DNA of 64,000 nt from Saprospirales bacterium (lineage in GTDB: Bacteria > Bacteroidota > Bacteroidia > Chitinophagales > Saprospiraceae), in the NCBI GenBank assembly GCA_016703765.1, contig JADJBL010000005.1, forward strand, positions 124,001 to 188,000, in the 5' to 3' direction. The notes under the pieces are model-generated. The model was not told where the DNA came from and ran no database searches. It saw nothing but the letters and a program-made list of their open reading frames with translations. Shown piece by piece: positions 18,179 to 27,079 of the stretch (position 1 is its first letter; each line of letters opens with the position of its first letter). The position numbers and the translations under genes were made by a program.

Positions 18179-19225
18179 CTAAGAACTCCTGATCCTCTTG
18201 ATGAAAATATTGTAAAAAGCCCGGGCGAAATACCGAATATCCGTTGTTAGAGGGGCTTTTTCATAGGCTTCCAAATAGCGGCGCTCCACCTCGTGGATCT
18301 CGTCGAATGTCTTGGGAATCTCCACGTAAACCGGAGGGATCAGCCCCGGCTTGAATTTTTTGCGATACTCCTGAAACTCCTCCGGAAACAGGCTCAGGTA
18401 GTGCGCGCTGACGGGCCGGACTCCAAACAGTTTCAAGTCGCCCCGGAGCAGGTTCCAGAGCATTGGCAGCTCGTCGATCCAGTATTTTCGCATAAACTTG
18501 CCCAGGGTCGTAATCCGCGTATCGTCGCGAAAATTATCCCCCCCTTCGTACCCATTCCGCTCGTAAATGAATTGCTGGATGTATTCGGAATAGGGCGACA
18601 TGGTGCGAAATTTGAGCACCTTCATCATCTTCCCATTCTTGCCCACCCGGCGAAGCTTGATCAGCGGACCGTAGGTGGCCTCCATGTTATAGGCCGGCTC
18701 TCCGGTTTTTTCGGCGAGAAAGTATAGTTTACCGCCCAACTCGGTGGAGTCGATCAGCTTAAACCCGCAGGAATACAGGCGCCCGTAAGTTTCCATTTCG
18801 GAAATGACCCGGTTTTGTCCCTGGGTGAGCGCAAAATAGGAGCCCCGCAGGTAGGGGAGCTTCGGCCATACCCGCACCAGCAGGAAGTCGAATGCGTACA
18901 AAAGCTTGCCCAAAGTCCGTGGGTACTGGGCCAGAAACCGCTCCTTGCGCCGCAGTGCGGTTTCTGAGCAACCGGCAAAGTAGCCCCCGGGGCGCAGGTT
19001 GCGGTTGACCGACTCCAGAAATTTATTGATGTACCGGATGTCGTTGAGCCGCTGTAAGTTGACGATACCCGCCAAAGCTTCCGACCCGGCGGGAAGATCC
19101 GGGAGCGCGTCGCCGGTTTCGAGAAGCAAGGGGGTTTCGCTATGCTCCTGTTCGAGGTTTTTCCCGAGGAACGCAAGCATCTCCGGCGGCGTCTCGGTGG
19201 GGAATTTCATCGTTATTGTTTCCAT
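18179..19225 (-). CDS. Sugar-phosphate transferase with methyltransferase-like N-terminus (copy 2)
   Basis: 348 residues; METITM and the internal MKFPTE (19210) are both possible starts. It is a paralogue of 16688-17815 with the same architecture: an N-terminal part with INDIRYINKFLESVNRNLRP-like sequence and ETYGRLYSCGFKLI, then a sugar transferase domain (KLRRVGKNGKMMKVLKFRTM, DDTRITTLGKFMRKYWIDEL, RGDLKLFGVRPVS). No clear N-terminal membrane anchor is visible. A strong terminator follows, so the large exopolysaccharide transcript probably ends here. Two initiating-type transferases in one cluster suggest two lipid-linked products, or divergence after duplication. Confidence 0.82.
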   Translation of the reverse strand: METITMKFPTETPPEMLAFLGKNLEQEHSETPLLLETGDALPDLPAGSEALAGIVNLQRLNDIRYINKFLESVNRNLRPGGYFAGCSETALRRKERFLAQYPRTLGKLLYAFDFLLVRVWPKLPYLRGSYFALTQGQNRVISEMETYGRLYSCGFKLIDSTELGGKLYFLAEKTGEPAYNMEATYGPLIKLRRVGKNGKMMKVLKFRTMSPYSEYIQQFIYERNGYEGGDNFRDDTRITTLGKFMRKYWIDELPMLWNLLRGDLKLFGVRPVSAHYLSLFPEEFQEYRKKFKPGLIPPVYVEIPKTFDEIHEVERRYLEAYEKAPLTTDIRYFARAFYNIFIKRIRSS

Positions 19226-19974
19226 TTAATGAGCAGGTACTTGACCATGTTTTTTGCCTGTTGCGTGTACTTTTCCCGAAGCCAGAGATTCGGGTCGTCC
19301 GTCCATCGCTGCGGATGGAAATTGATCATGACCCGGCTGGGAAAATCCTTCCCCGAAACGCCTTTGATGATCTCCCCGGTAGAGTGAAATACAGGTCCGC
19401 CATTGCCCTCCACCTTGTCGCGCACGCTGACGGCTTTGCCGTCCCAGCGCCGGCCGGTATCTGTCAGGTAGAAGATCGATTTGAAGTCCAGGTCGAAGTA
19501 GGGTTCGCCGATGATGCCGTAGTCCCGGTAGCGGTAGTGTTTCCAGAGGTCCTTGTTGTCGTATCTGGAGCGCGGACTTCCGTGCATGCAGATGCTCGTA
19601 ATGGGGGCCAGTTTTCGCAATTGCTCCAGGTTTCGTTCGAAGATTCCGATGGCTTTTTTCGGGTCGCCGGCGGCAAAATCCATTTCTTCGTAGTGGTAGC
19701 CGATCTCGTGTCCCAGATCCCTTATTTCCCGGATCACGCCTTCGTCGTAGCTCTGGGGCACCATCCGGAAGTAATAAGTGCCCACAATATCCTTCTCCTT
19801 TTGGATCTGTGCAAATTTCAGGGAGTGGAGTTTCCGGTCGTCCACGTCGTGGCGGAGCAGGACAGTTTTAGGCAGGGGCGCTTTCAGGTAGTCCGAAAAG
19901 GTCTGAAAAGAAAACCCGGCGCCTTTGAGCCCGTCGAGCAGCTGGCGGTAGATCGCCACAGTAAAATCACGCAT
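19213..19974 (-). CDS. Polysaccharide deacetylase-like protein (RHDVD type)
   Basis: About 253 residues from MRDFTVAIYR. I chose the start at 19974, which overlaps the epimerase stop by 8 bp, because upstream residues in this frame look like read-through of the epimerase. Motifs are LLRHDVDDRKLHSLKFAQIQ, GHEIGYHYEEMDF and ICMHGSPRSRYD, consistent with a NodB-like metal-dependent deacetylase. No signal peptide. It is a distant paralogue of 15877-16686; both are next to a sugar transferase, so they may act on the same lipid-linked intermediate (inference). Confidence 0.75.
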   Translation of the reverse strand: MRDFTVAIYRQLLDGLKGAGFSFQTFSDYLKAPLPKTVLLRHDVDDRKLHSLKFAQIQKEKDIVGTYYFRMVPQSYDEGVIREIRDLGHEIGYHYEEMDFAAGDPKKAIGIFERNLEQLRKLAPITSICMHGSPRSRYDNKDLWKHYRYRDYGIIGEPYFDLDFKSIFYLTDTGRRWDGKAVSVRDKVEGNGGPVFHSTGEIIKGVSGKDFPSRVMINFHPQRWTDDPNLWLREKYTQQAKNMVKYLLIKWKQ

Positions 19975-20935
19975 TGGCCGGATGCTTTTCGGAGTAATAC
20001 TGAAACACCCGCCGGAGGCCTTCCTGCATGCGCACTTTCGGCTCAAAGCCCAGTACCTTGCGGATCTTTGAGATATCGGCCTTGGAGTGCTTCACGTCGC
20101 CGGCCCGCTCGGGGCCGTATAGCGCCTGGATATCCTTGCCGGTGATCTGCCGGAGCATGTCCACCATATCGTTGAGGGATATCTGTTCGCCGCAGGCCAC
20201 GTTGTAAACCTGATTGAAAGCGGCCTTGTCGCTGGTGAAAAGGGCAAGATCGTTGGCGTGCAGGGCGTTTTCCACAAAGGTGAAATCGCGGCTGGTCTCG
20301 CCGTCGCCGTGGATCAAAGGCTGCGTTTCTTCGATGAATGCCTTGCAGAAAATGGGGATAACCGCCGCGTAGGGGTTGTCCGGATTCTGCCGGGGCCCGA
20401 AGATGTTGAAATAGCGCAAGCCGATGAAATTCAGCCCGTAGGTCCTCGAAAATACCTCGGCGTACAGCTCGGCGGCGTACTTGCTCACGGCATAGGGCGA
20501 CAAGGGCCTCCCGATGCGCTCCTCGACCTTGGGCAGCTCGGCGCTGTCGCCGTAGGTGCTGGAGGAAAAGGCCAGCACGACCCGCTCCGCCCCGGCGCTC
20601 TTTGCCGCGTGCAGGATATTGACCGTACCCCCGACGTTCACCTCGTTGGTTCGCGAAGGGTTGGCGATCGAACGGGGTACGGAGCCCAACGCGGCCTGAT
20701 GCGTCACCTTGTGAATGCCCTCCATGGCGCGCTCGCACACCGAGTAGTCGCAAATGTCGCCCTTCACAAATTCGAATTTCGGATGGCTTTCAAACTCCAG
20801 GATATTCTCGTAATAACCCGTGGACAGGTCGTCGACCACCCGGACCAGGTCCGTGCGCTCGTCTGCCAGATATTTTTCGACCAGGTTGGAGCCGATGAAT
20901 CCGGCTCCACCGGTAATCAGTAGATTGATTCCCAT
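19967..20935 (-). CDS. NAD-dependent nucleotide-sugar epimerase/dehydratase
   Basis: 322-residue extended short-chain dehydrogenase of the UDP-hexose 4-epimerase/WbpP group. Rossmann motif GGAGFIGS (residues 9-16), a Ser of the catalytic triad in AFSSSTYGDS, and YAVSKYAAELY with the catalytic Tyr-x3-Lys. Also FNIFGPRQNPDNPYAAVIP and GDGETSRDFTFVENALHAN, which favour 4-epimerases such as WbpP/GalE-like enzymes. It probably supplies a C4-epimerised UDP-hexose or UDP-HexNAc to the polysaccharide. It overlaps the next deacetylase gene by 8 bp. Confidence 0.87.
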   Translation of the reverse strand: MGINLLITGGAGFIGSNLVEKYLADERTDLVRVVDDLSTGYYENILEFESHPKFEFVKGDICDYSVCERAMEGIHKVTHQAALGSVPRSIANPSRTNEVNVGGTVNILHAAKSAGAERVVLAFSSSTYGDSAELPKVEERIGRPLSPYAVSKYAAELYAEVFSRTYGLNFIGLRYFNIFGPRQNPDNPYAAVIPIFCKAFIEETQPLIHGDGETSRDFTFVENALHANDLALFTSDKAAFNQVYNVACGEQISLNDMVDMLRQITGKDIQALYGPERAGDVKHSKADISKIRKVLGFEPKVRMQEGLRRVFQYYSEKHPANA

Positions 20936-21028
20936 AACTCGATATAGCGTTAACTAAATAAACCCCCGTGGTGTTTAACCCCCCACAAGAAATTTTGAAA
21001 GAAGACCGCCGGGGGGGCGCCGCCAGCT

Positions 21029-21055
21029 CTCTTCACCGCCGCAGGCGGTGAAGAG
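21029..21055. terminator. Perfect 12-bp hairpin between DUF354 and epimerase genes
   Basis: CTCTTCACCGCC pairs perfectly with 21044-21055 around a 3-base loop. It lies about 43 bases after the stop of the 21098-22135 gene. There is no T-run on the minus strand, so it is either a weak terminator or an mRNA stabiliser. A second small palindrome (TTGCGAT/ATCGCAA) lies at 21074-21090. Confidence 0.55.
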
Positions 21056-21097
21056 TGCTTTTGAAATGTATTTTTGCGATTTTATCGCAATTTAACG

Positions 21098-22135
21098 TTA
21101 AGATGCTGCCTTGGTGGGTTTGTTCAAATAGCGCTTCCGTATAAAATCGTAGTAATATCTGGAAACATTTACTTTCGACGCGACAAATTTCCGTCCTTTT
21201 TCCCTGTAAGACTCTCTGTCTTTGCTCAGTACATAATCCACTTTTTCGAATACCTCGGCCGATTCGACGGTGTTATACACCAGGTCGAAAGTCTCCATTT
21301 CCTGGCAGTTGGGGTCGATAAAAGTGCTGATATACACGCAGGGCGTGCCGAGGATACCGGCTTCCGTGGCGGTCGTCGTCCCCTCGCTGATCACGATCGA
21401 GGCGTAGTTGAGGGCGTGGTGGAATTTGTCGGGCGGGATCCGCATGCAATACGGCTGCAGATCTTCCGTAACCGCCCTTTCGGAGGTGATGAATACCCGC
21501 ATCTTCGAGGCCAGTTTCCGGACCAGATTCACCTTGTCTTCGGTGGTCATACCCTTATGACCTACGTCGTGGGTGGCTTCCCAGGATATAAAGCGGATGA
21601 TGGCGTATGGATCGCCTTCGTTCAGGCCGAGGAAGGAGTATATGGAGGGGTCGGGCTTGAAGAACTCCGGATGGAGGTAAGCAAGCTCGTGGTAGCCGTT
21701 GTAGCGGATCTGCTTGGGCCCCAGGTCGATGGGCATGACGTCGGGCGTGAGGATGGCGTCGGTAAAGGGCCGGTAGAGCACGACCTGCTCCATGTTGCCG
21801 GTGTCCTCCAGGGCCAGGTTGTTCGCCCTGAGGAAGGGGGCGGCGTGCGCGGCGTAGATGGATCCGTGGCTGATGAACAGATCCGGCTTGAAACGCAGGC
21901 CGGTCAACAGCATCTGGAAATCGTATCGGAACAGACCCCATATCTTTCCGAGGAAGGTCCGGTAGTGTTTTCCGAAGCATTTGTATTTAAATCCTTCAGC
22001 CTTGAGCAAATCGAGTTCAAACTCCTTGTCTCTGGCCGTGAAGAGGACTTCGGCTCCGTCTTTCATGAGCAGGCGCGCCAGGTGCTTGAAAAGGTGCACG
22101 TGCGCCGGGTGTCCAATGTCGAAAATGATTCTCAT
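21098..22135 (-). CDS. DUF354 family protein (GT-B-like)
   Basis: 345 residues matching the DUF354 family, which has a GT-B fold related to UDP-GlcNAc 2-epimerases and glycosyltransferases. Features: N-terminal MRIIFDIGHPAHVHLFKHLA, FISHGSIYAAHAAPFLR, and a nucleotide-site-like IVISEGTTTATEAGILGTPC (about 268-287). Found almost only in surface polysaccharide clusters; the exact reaction is not established. The start overlaps the stop of the upstream FemAB gene by 4 bp, indicating translational coupling. Confidence 0.82.
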   Translation of the reverse strand: MRIIFDIGHPAHVHLFKHLARLLMKDGAEVLFTARDKEFELDLLKAEGFKYKCFGKHYRTFLGKIWGLFRYDFQMLLTGLRFKPDLFISHGSIYAAHAAPFLRANNLALEDTGNMEQVVLYRPFTDAILTPDVMPIDLGPKQIRYNGYHELAYLHPEFFKPDPSIYSFLGLNEGDPYAIIRFISWEATHDVGHKGMTTEDKVNLVRKLASKMRVFITSERAVTEDLQPYCMRIPPDKFHHALNYASIVISEGTTTATEAGILGTPCVYISTFIDPNCQEMETFDLVYNTVESAEVFEKVDYVLSKDRESYREKGRKFVASKVNVSRYYYDFIRKRYLNKPTKAAS

Positions 22136-23208
22136 TTTGGTAATTTGTGGTAAATTTTTAATCCGAATTTTCCGACCTTATACAAGATGGGGCTGAGGAT
22201 CATCTCATACCTCCCATGCGATACCAGTTCGCCGCCGAAGCTGGCCTTGAACTCCCGCACCCCATAGGCTTCGTCCGGTTTCCCGGCCCCCATGAAGTCG
22301 AAGAGCTCATACCCGTTTTTTATTCCGAAGTCGATCTGCCCCCAGGTGGCGAGCACGCTCGAATGGAGGTTCTTCACCACGCCGTTTTCGCCGCAGAGGT
22401 ACCATTGGTAGACAGTCTTGTTGCGGTAGATGGGGCCGGCGGCGCCGCCCATCACCTTGCCGTTGTACACGACGATGAACATCTTTCCGTTGGGGGAGGT
22501 CCAAAACTGGCGGAACAGGCCGAAGTCGGGCAGGGGCTTTTTCACCCGCTCCCGGTAGAGCTTGTCGAGCATGTCGTATAACTCCCTGACTTCCTCCTCG
22601 TTAACCGGTTCCCTCACCTCCGCCCCGGTTTCGAGACTGATCCGCACCTGGCGTTTGCGGTCGCGGCCCATGCGTTTGAGCACGCTTTCCTCGTCGCCCA
22701 ATTTCACCAGCAGGTTGAGGTGTTCCTTGTACTCGAAACCGTTTGCTTCGAAAGCCGCCCGCATCGGACTGGTGTCGAAATAATTGCGGAATTCGATGTA
22801 GATGGCCTTTCCCCTTGCATTTCTTTTCAGGGCCTTTAACAAGGTCCCCGCAGTTTCCAATTGCTCTTTTTCCGTCCCCGGCGCGACCACCGGCCCGCCC
22901 CAAACGATCATCCGGCGGGAAAACCACGATTTCGGGCCCTTCCCATCGGCCTGGACGACGCCCAGGATGGAGCCTTTGAATTCGCCGTCCGCCCCGGTCG
23001 CCAGCAGGAGCACGGGCTGGTATCCGGGCACCTTTTCGATGAATTCCAGAAACTCGGGGCTCTGGAAAAAATGGCTATCCGGCCATTCGCCCAGATAGCG
23101 CTGCAGTGCGGGATAATTCGGATCCTTCCTGAATGGATCGATATGGGTAAAGGAGCTGACCTGCATGTGGGGTCTTTGGGTACCGGGTTTGGAGATATCT
23201 TTAACCAA
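22132..23208 (-). CDS. FemAB-like GNAT aminoacyl/acyltransferase
   Basis: 358 residues with the double GNAT fold of FemX/FemAB proteins, which transfer amino acids or acyl groups to cell-wall or polysaccharide precursors. Visible blocks: GKAIYIEFRNYFDTSPM, RDRKRQVRISLETGAEVREP, GKVMGGAAGPIYRNKTVYQW and NLHSSVLATWGQIDFGIKNG followed by FDFMGAGKPDEAYGVREFK, the usual C-terminal signature. It overlaps its upstream neighbour (deacetylase) by 8 bp and DUF354 by 4 bp. Probable role: decoration of a glycan with an amino acid or acyl group (inference). Confidence 0.82.
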   Translation of the reverse strand: MVKDISKPGTQRPHMQVSSFTHIDPFRKDPNYPALQRYLGEWPDSHFFQSPEFLEFIEKVPGYQPVLLLATGADGEFKGSILGVVQADGKGPKSWFSRRMIVWGGPVVAPGTEKEQLETAGTLLKALKRNARGKAIYIEFRNYFDTSPMRAAFEANGFEYKEHLNLLVKLGDEESVLKRMGRDRKRQVRISLETGAEVREPVNEEEVRELYDMLDKLYRERVKKPLPDFGLFRQFWTSPNGKMFIVVYNGKVMGGAAGPIYRNKTVYQWYLCGENGVVKNLHSSVLATWGQIDFGIKNGYELFDFMGAGKPDEAYGVREFKASFGGELVSHGRYEMILSPILYKVGKFGLKIYHKLPK

Positions 23209-24160
23209 GGCTGTAGATTATGGGGTCGAGTTCACCTTCCAAAAAGGTGTTGAAAATCAGGTATTGACTAATATAGCTGCCGACCTTCACGATGCCTGTC
23301 TTTTGCTGCACACCGCTGAGGACGCGGAAGAAAGTCCACACGCCGCTGGCCTTGAGGCTGAGCAGGTCGATATCGCCAGAGTCGTCGATGCTCAGGCGCT
23401 TCAAACGGAAGGGATCCGTTTGGAGGGTGTTGAATCCATAATCGACCGTGATGGCATACTGAAAGCCGGCCTGTTTGAGGATGTCGAGGTCGCGCTCGGA
23501 ATAATTTCCATGGGGAAAGGCCAGTGAGTTTATCTCAAGGCCGTATTCTTCCTCCAGATCCCGCTTGGAACCCGCTATTTCTTCCCAGGCCTCCTCGTCT
23601 TCGCAACTGGTCAGGAATGGATGGAACTGCGTATGAGCCTGCAGGTTGATCACTTCCCTCATCTCCATGATCTGTTCCCGGGAAAGGGACTGCGGCCGGT
23701 CGAACTCCCGATCCTGCCGGAAACCGAAGGATTCCAACACGGCTAGCCGCTCCGAGTTGGGCATGTTCCGCAAGGGGATCTGCCCCATATTCCGTTGCTT
23801 GAACAGGAACCAGAAATGGCGGTTCGTGTCCAGCAGTCCGGAACACAAAAAAATGGTGATGGGGATATTCAATTTCTTTACCACCGGGAGAAGCTGATAA
23901 TTGCGGGCATATCCGTCGTCGAGCGTGATGATGAGGGATTTGGGGGGCAGCTTTGCCCCGTTTTCGCGGGCTTCCATGTACCGCTCCAGACTGATGATGT
24001 TGTACCGTGCGGCCAGGTAGGCAAAGGCGCCTTCGGCCTCCCTGGGCCCGATGTCGTGAAACATCACGATGGACACCCGATTCCGCTGAAATACCTCCCG
24101 AAACAGGAAAGGGATTCCCGAATACCGAAGGATTTTGTAAGTCAGTTTTTTGAAAGACAT
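23201..24160 (-). CDS. Polysaccharide deacetylase (NodB domain)
   Basis: 319 residues. NodB-homology motif 1 is IITLDDGY (about 76-83), with a preceding VMFHDIG; motif 2-like HTQFHPFLT supplies metal-binding His residues; SLAFPHGNYSERDLDILKQA is motif 3-like. The N-terminal FKKLTYKILRYSGIPFLFRE looks like a peripheral membrane anchor often seen in exopolysaccharide-linked deacetylases. Probable role: removal of N-acetyl groups from a polysaccharide or its lipid-linked unit. A stem-loop separates it from the upstream asnB gene. Confidence 0.85.
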   Translation of the reverse strand: MSFKKLTYKILRYSGIPFLFREVFQRNRVSIVMFHDIGPREAEGAFAYLAARYNIISLERYMEARENGAKLPPKSLIITLDDGYARNYQLLPVVKKLNIPITIFLCSGLLDTNRHFWFLFKQRNMGQIPLRNMPNSERLAVLESFGFRQDREFDRPQSLSREQIMEMREVINLQAHTQFHPFLTSCEDEEAWEEIAGSKRDLEEEYGLEINSLAFPHGNYSERDLDILKQAGFQYAITVDYGFNTLQTDPFRLKRLSIDDSGDIDLLSLKASGVWTFFRVLSGVQQKTGIVKVGSYISQYLIFNTFLEGELDPIIYSLG

Positions 24161-24193
24161 GGCCGGCGCTCCTTAGATTCCTTTATAAAGACC

Positions 24194-24218
24194 CGATGGG
24201 GGGCATTGCCCCCCATCG
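24194..24218 (-). terminator. GC-rich terminator-like hairpin
   Basis: CGATGGGGGG pairs with CCCCCCATCG around a 5-base loop. It lies about 40 bases past the asnB stop and is followed on the minus strand by GGTCTTTAT, only a short T tract. Probably a partial terminator inside the cluster. Confidence 0.6.
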
Positions 24219-24257
24219 CGATATTGATAATTAATTTTTTTCAAGTGTAGACGGGGC

Positions 24258-26102
24258 TCAATCTATGAAGTGGTTATACCATTTTTCCAGGTGGATTAGT
24301 TTCCAAATCTCCCTGGAGTAGTTGCCCTCCCGCGCTAAATGCTTGCGGTACATGTCCCTGACCTTGTCGGGCGCCACGAGCCCGCGGGATTCGAAAGCGG
24401 GGGAGGAAAAGAGCTCGGTGATATATTTTTGGAACATGGGGGTGCGAAACCACTCCGCCTCGGGCGTCTCGAAGCCCACCTTGTCGCGTCGCATCCGGAT
24501 CTGTTCGGGCAGGGTGCCTTTCATGGCCTCCCGCAGAATGTATTTGGTCATCCCCTTGCGAATGATCAGGTTGTCGGGCAGCGTCAGGGTGCGCTCCACC
24601 AGCCTGTAATCGAGGAAAGGCACCCGGGCCTCCAGCGAAAACCACATCGAGTTGCGGTCTTCCCATTTGAGCAGGTGTTCCAGCTTGAATTCGAAGTGGT
24701 TGATCAGGGCCTCCTGCAGGGAGTTGGAGCCGTAGAGCTCTCCGGCGATATCGCCGCCTCCGTTGGCATTCGACTGGTAGAAATCGGGGTGCAGATATCC
24801 TTTTTCCATCACGCGGAGGCGGGTGCGCATGAAGGCAGGCATGAGGAAGAAGGCCAGGCTTTTGATGCCGTACAGGGAGCGGTGCTTGTGGTAATAATGC
24901 CCCATTTCGGAGGTCATCCTGCCCATTTTCCCCTTCCGGAGCAGGTTTTTAAAATGAAAACCGAAGAAGTAATGGTAGCCTGCCAGGGCTTCATCCGCCC
25001 CCTGCCCGTCGAGGGTCACGGTGACGTGCTCCTTAGCCAGCTTCATCACCCGGAACTGCGCGTAGGTCGAGGTGCTGGGCACCGGTTCGAGCTGCGCCCG
25101 GGTGAGCTCTTCGAGGTCGGCCATCAGGCCGTGCTCGTCGGGCTGCACGTAGTGCATGTTGCGCAGCTGGTTTTTGTACAGATTGATGAACGAGGATTCG
25201 TCGCCGTTCCGGCCCTGGCCGTACACCGCCGAAAAGGTGTTGAGATCTTTCAGGCCGTGGTCCTGGTTGAGGACGGAGACGATGCTGGAGGAGTCGAGCC
25301 CCCCGCTGAGGCAAACGCCGACGGGCACGTCGCTCCTCATGCGCAGGCCGAGGGAAGAGGAGAACATTTCCCGGTAGGCTGCGGGGTCCTTGAAGGGGTC
25401 TTTCAACTCTTCGCGGATGTTGTACCATCGTTTGGGTTGGAGGCTTTCGCCGGCGCCTGGGGCGATCCGGAACTTGAAATAATGGCCGTGGCGGAGTTTT
25501 TTTATTTCCTTGAAAAAAGAGCTCTCGTTCTGGTCGGTCCGGTTGAAGGCCAGGTAGTTGAAGATCGTCTCCTGGTCGGGAGTGGCCTTGCGGCCCAGCA
25601 CGCTCAGGATGGACGGCGGTTCGGATGCGATGAGGATGCGCGGGCCGTCGATGCAATAGTAGAAGGGTTTCACGCCGTAGCGGTCGCGGGCTGCGAATAC
25701 CGTTTTTTCCCTGCGGTCGTAGATAATCAGGGCCCACATGCCGTTGAAGCGGTGCAGCATTTGCTCCCCCCATTGGGCATAGGCGGCCAGGATGACCTCC
25801 GAGTCGGACTGGGATTGGAAGCTGTGCCCGAGTTTTTTCAGGTCTTCCCGCAGCTCGATGTAGTTGAAGATCTCTCCGTTGAAGATCATGACGTAGCGGC
25901 CATCATGCGAAAACATGGGCTGGTGGCCCGCGGGACTCAGGTCGAGGATGCTCAGGCGCACGAAGCCCAGGCCGAGGTTATCTTCGACGAAACGCCCCTC
26001 GTCGTCGGGGCCCCGGTGTTTCATGGCCCGCATCATGGAGGAAAGCTGCTCTTCGCGCACCGGGGCGCCGTCCAAATGGATAATTGATGAAATTCCGCAC
26101 AT
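24258..26102 (-). CDS. asnB: Asparagine synthase (glutamine-hydrolysing)
   Basis: 614 residues from MCGISSIIHLDG. I chose the start at 26102 because Cys2 must become the N-terminal nucleophile of the glutaminase domain. The class II glutamine amidotransferase domain covers about 1-210 (RGPDDEGRF, FNGEIFNY) and the synthetase domain about 220-600, with the PP-loop SGGLDSSSI. It makes asparagine from aspartate or, in polysaccharide clusters, may amidate a uronic acid or another carboxylate (inference). It starts 2 bp after the stop of a glycosyltransferase gene, so the two are co-transcribed. A second, Cys-less family member lies at 28400-30148. Confidence 0.9.
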   Translation of the reverse strand: MCGISSIIHLDGAPVREEQLSSMMRAMKHRGPDDEGRFVEDNLGLGFVRLSILDLSPAGHQPMFSHDGRYVMIFNGEIFNYIELREDLKKLGHSFQSQSDSEVILAAYAQWGEQMLHRFNGMWALIIYDRREKTVFAARDRYGVKPFYYCIDGPRILIASEPPSILSVLGRKATPDQETIFNYLAFNRTDQNESSFFKEIKKLRHGHYFKFRIAPGAGESLQPKRWYNIREELKDPFKDPAAYREMFSSSLGLRMRSDVPVGVCLSGGLDSSSIVSVLNQDHGLKDLNTFSAVYGQGRNGDESSFINLYKNQLRNMHYVQPDEHGLMADLEELTRAQLEPVPSTSTYAQFRVMKLAKEHVTVTLDGQGADEALAGYHYFFGFHFKNLLRKGKMGRMTSEMGHYYHKHRSLYGIKSLAFFLMPAFMRTRLRVMEKGYLHPDFYQSNANGGGDIAGELYGSNSLQEALINHFEFKLEHLLKWEDRNSMWFSLEARVPFLDYRLVERTLTLPDNLIIRKGMTKYILREAMKGTLPEQIRMRRDKVGFETPEAEWFRTPMFQKYITELFSSPAFESRGLVAPDKVRDMYRKHLAREGNYSREIWKLIHLEKWYNHFID

Positions 26103-26104
26103 AA

Positions 26105-27079
26105 TCAGGCCTGGCTCAAGACTTTTTGGTAAATGGAGTGAATTTTTTTGGCGACCGATCCCGCGTCCAATCCCAGCTCGAGGATTCGCTCCCTGCCTTT
26201 GGTGCGCCCTTTGGCGGCGGCGAAATCGAGGGCCTGGGAGAGTTTTTGGGCAAAATCGGCCGCTTCGTAGGAGGCGACGTAGCATCCCCCGGTGTTGCCG
26301 AGCACCCAGGCGGCGTCGCCGGCCGGGGTTACGACCATGGGGCAGCTACAGGTCATGGCTTCCTTGACCACGTTGGGCGATCCTTCCCCGAAGGAACAAA
26401 GGACGAATACGTCCACCGAATTGAGGTATTGCACTACTTTTTCGTGGGAGACGCCGTACACCTGCAACAGGGTCACATCCGGCCTGTTGAGCAGGCGAAC
26501 GGCTTCCTGCGCGAGGACGCCATTTTTATTGGGGTCATCGGGATTGCCCAGAAACAGAACGTATTGTTTGCCGGGTTCCAGCCCAAGTTCTGCGCGGTAG
26601 CCTTTTTCGGCGATCTCGAACTGTTCGAGGCGCACGCCGTTGGGCACCAGGTGGGCGATCTTCTTGCGGTAAACCGCCTTTTCCAGGTTGGGCGCCTTGA
26701 AAATGATGGCCCGCAAAAAAGGCTGGATGAGCCATGTCAGCAGGATGAAAAAGCGGCTTTTAAACTCCACCTTGTTCTTCCCGGTGAACGCCCCCTGCGC
26801 GTCGTCGCCCATGAGGGACAACACGACCGGCAATTTTCCTGCCGCCAGCACCGCCACCCAGCCGCAAAGCGAGTAGTGGGCGTGGATGAGGTCGGGACGG
26901 GTTTCCTCCAGTTTTTTCCGCAAAGGGGCCACGTTTTTGAGGTAGCCAAAGCCCTTGCCCACCACCGGAAAATATTCCACCTCCACGCCTCTTTCGCGCA
27001 GCGATTCGGCCTGGGATTTGGTGAAGGGGGAGATCGGGAACAACTGGAAGTTCCCGCTATAGACGAAGAGGACTTTCAT
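26105..27079 (-). CDS. Glycosyltransferase family 4
   Basis: 324-residue GT-B retaining glycosyltransferase. Acceptor half: PDLIHAHYSLCGWVAVLA. Donor half: KQYVLFLGNPDDPNKNG and the E-x7-E motif in SFGEGSPNVVKEAMTCSCPM. Adds a sugar to a lipid-linked intermediate on the cytoplasmic face. It abuts the CapK-like gene (stop at 27080) and asnB, so it belongs to a tight four-gene run. Donor and acceptor cannot be told from sequence. Confidence 0.88.
   Translation of the reverse strand: MKVLFVYSGNFQLFPISPFTKSQAESLRERGVEVEYFPVVGKGFGYLKNVAPLRKKLEETRPDLIHAHYSLCGWVAVLAAGKLPVVLSLMGDDAQGAFTGKNKVEFKSRFFILLTWLIQPFLRAIIFKAPNLEKAVYRKKIAHLVPNGVRLEQFEIAEKGYRAELGLEPGKQYVLFLGNPDDPNKNGVLAQEAVRLLNRPDVTLLQVYGVSHEKVVQYLNSVDVFVLCSFGEGSPNVVKEAMTCSCPMVVTPAGDAAWVLGNTGGCYVASYEAADFAQKLSQALDFAAAKGRTKGRERILELGLDAGSVAKKIHSIYQKVLSQA

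Noticed and set aside
26103..26285. Extended N-terminus of asnB
   Set aside because: Cys2 must follow the initiator Met, which fixes the start at 26102.
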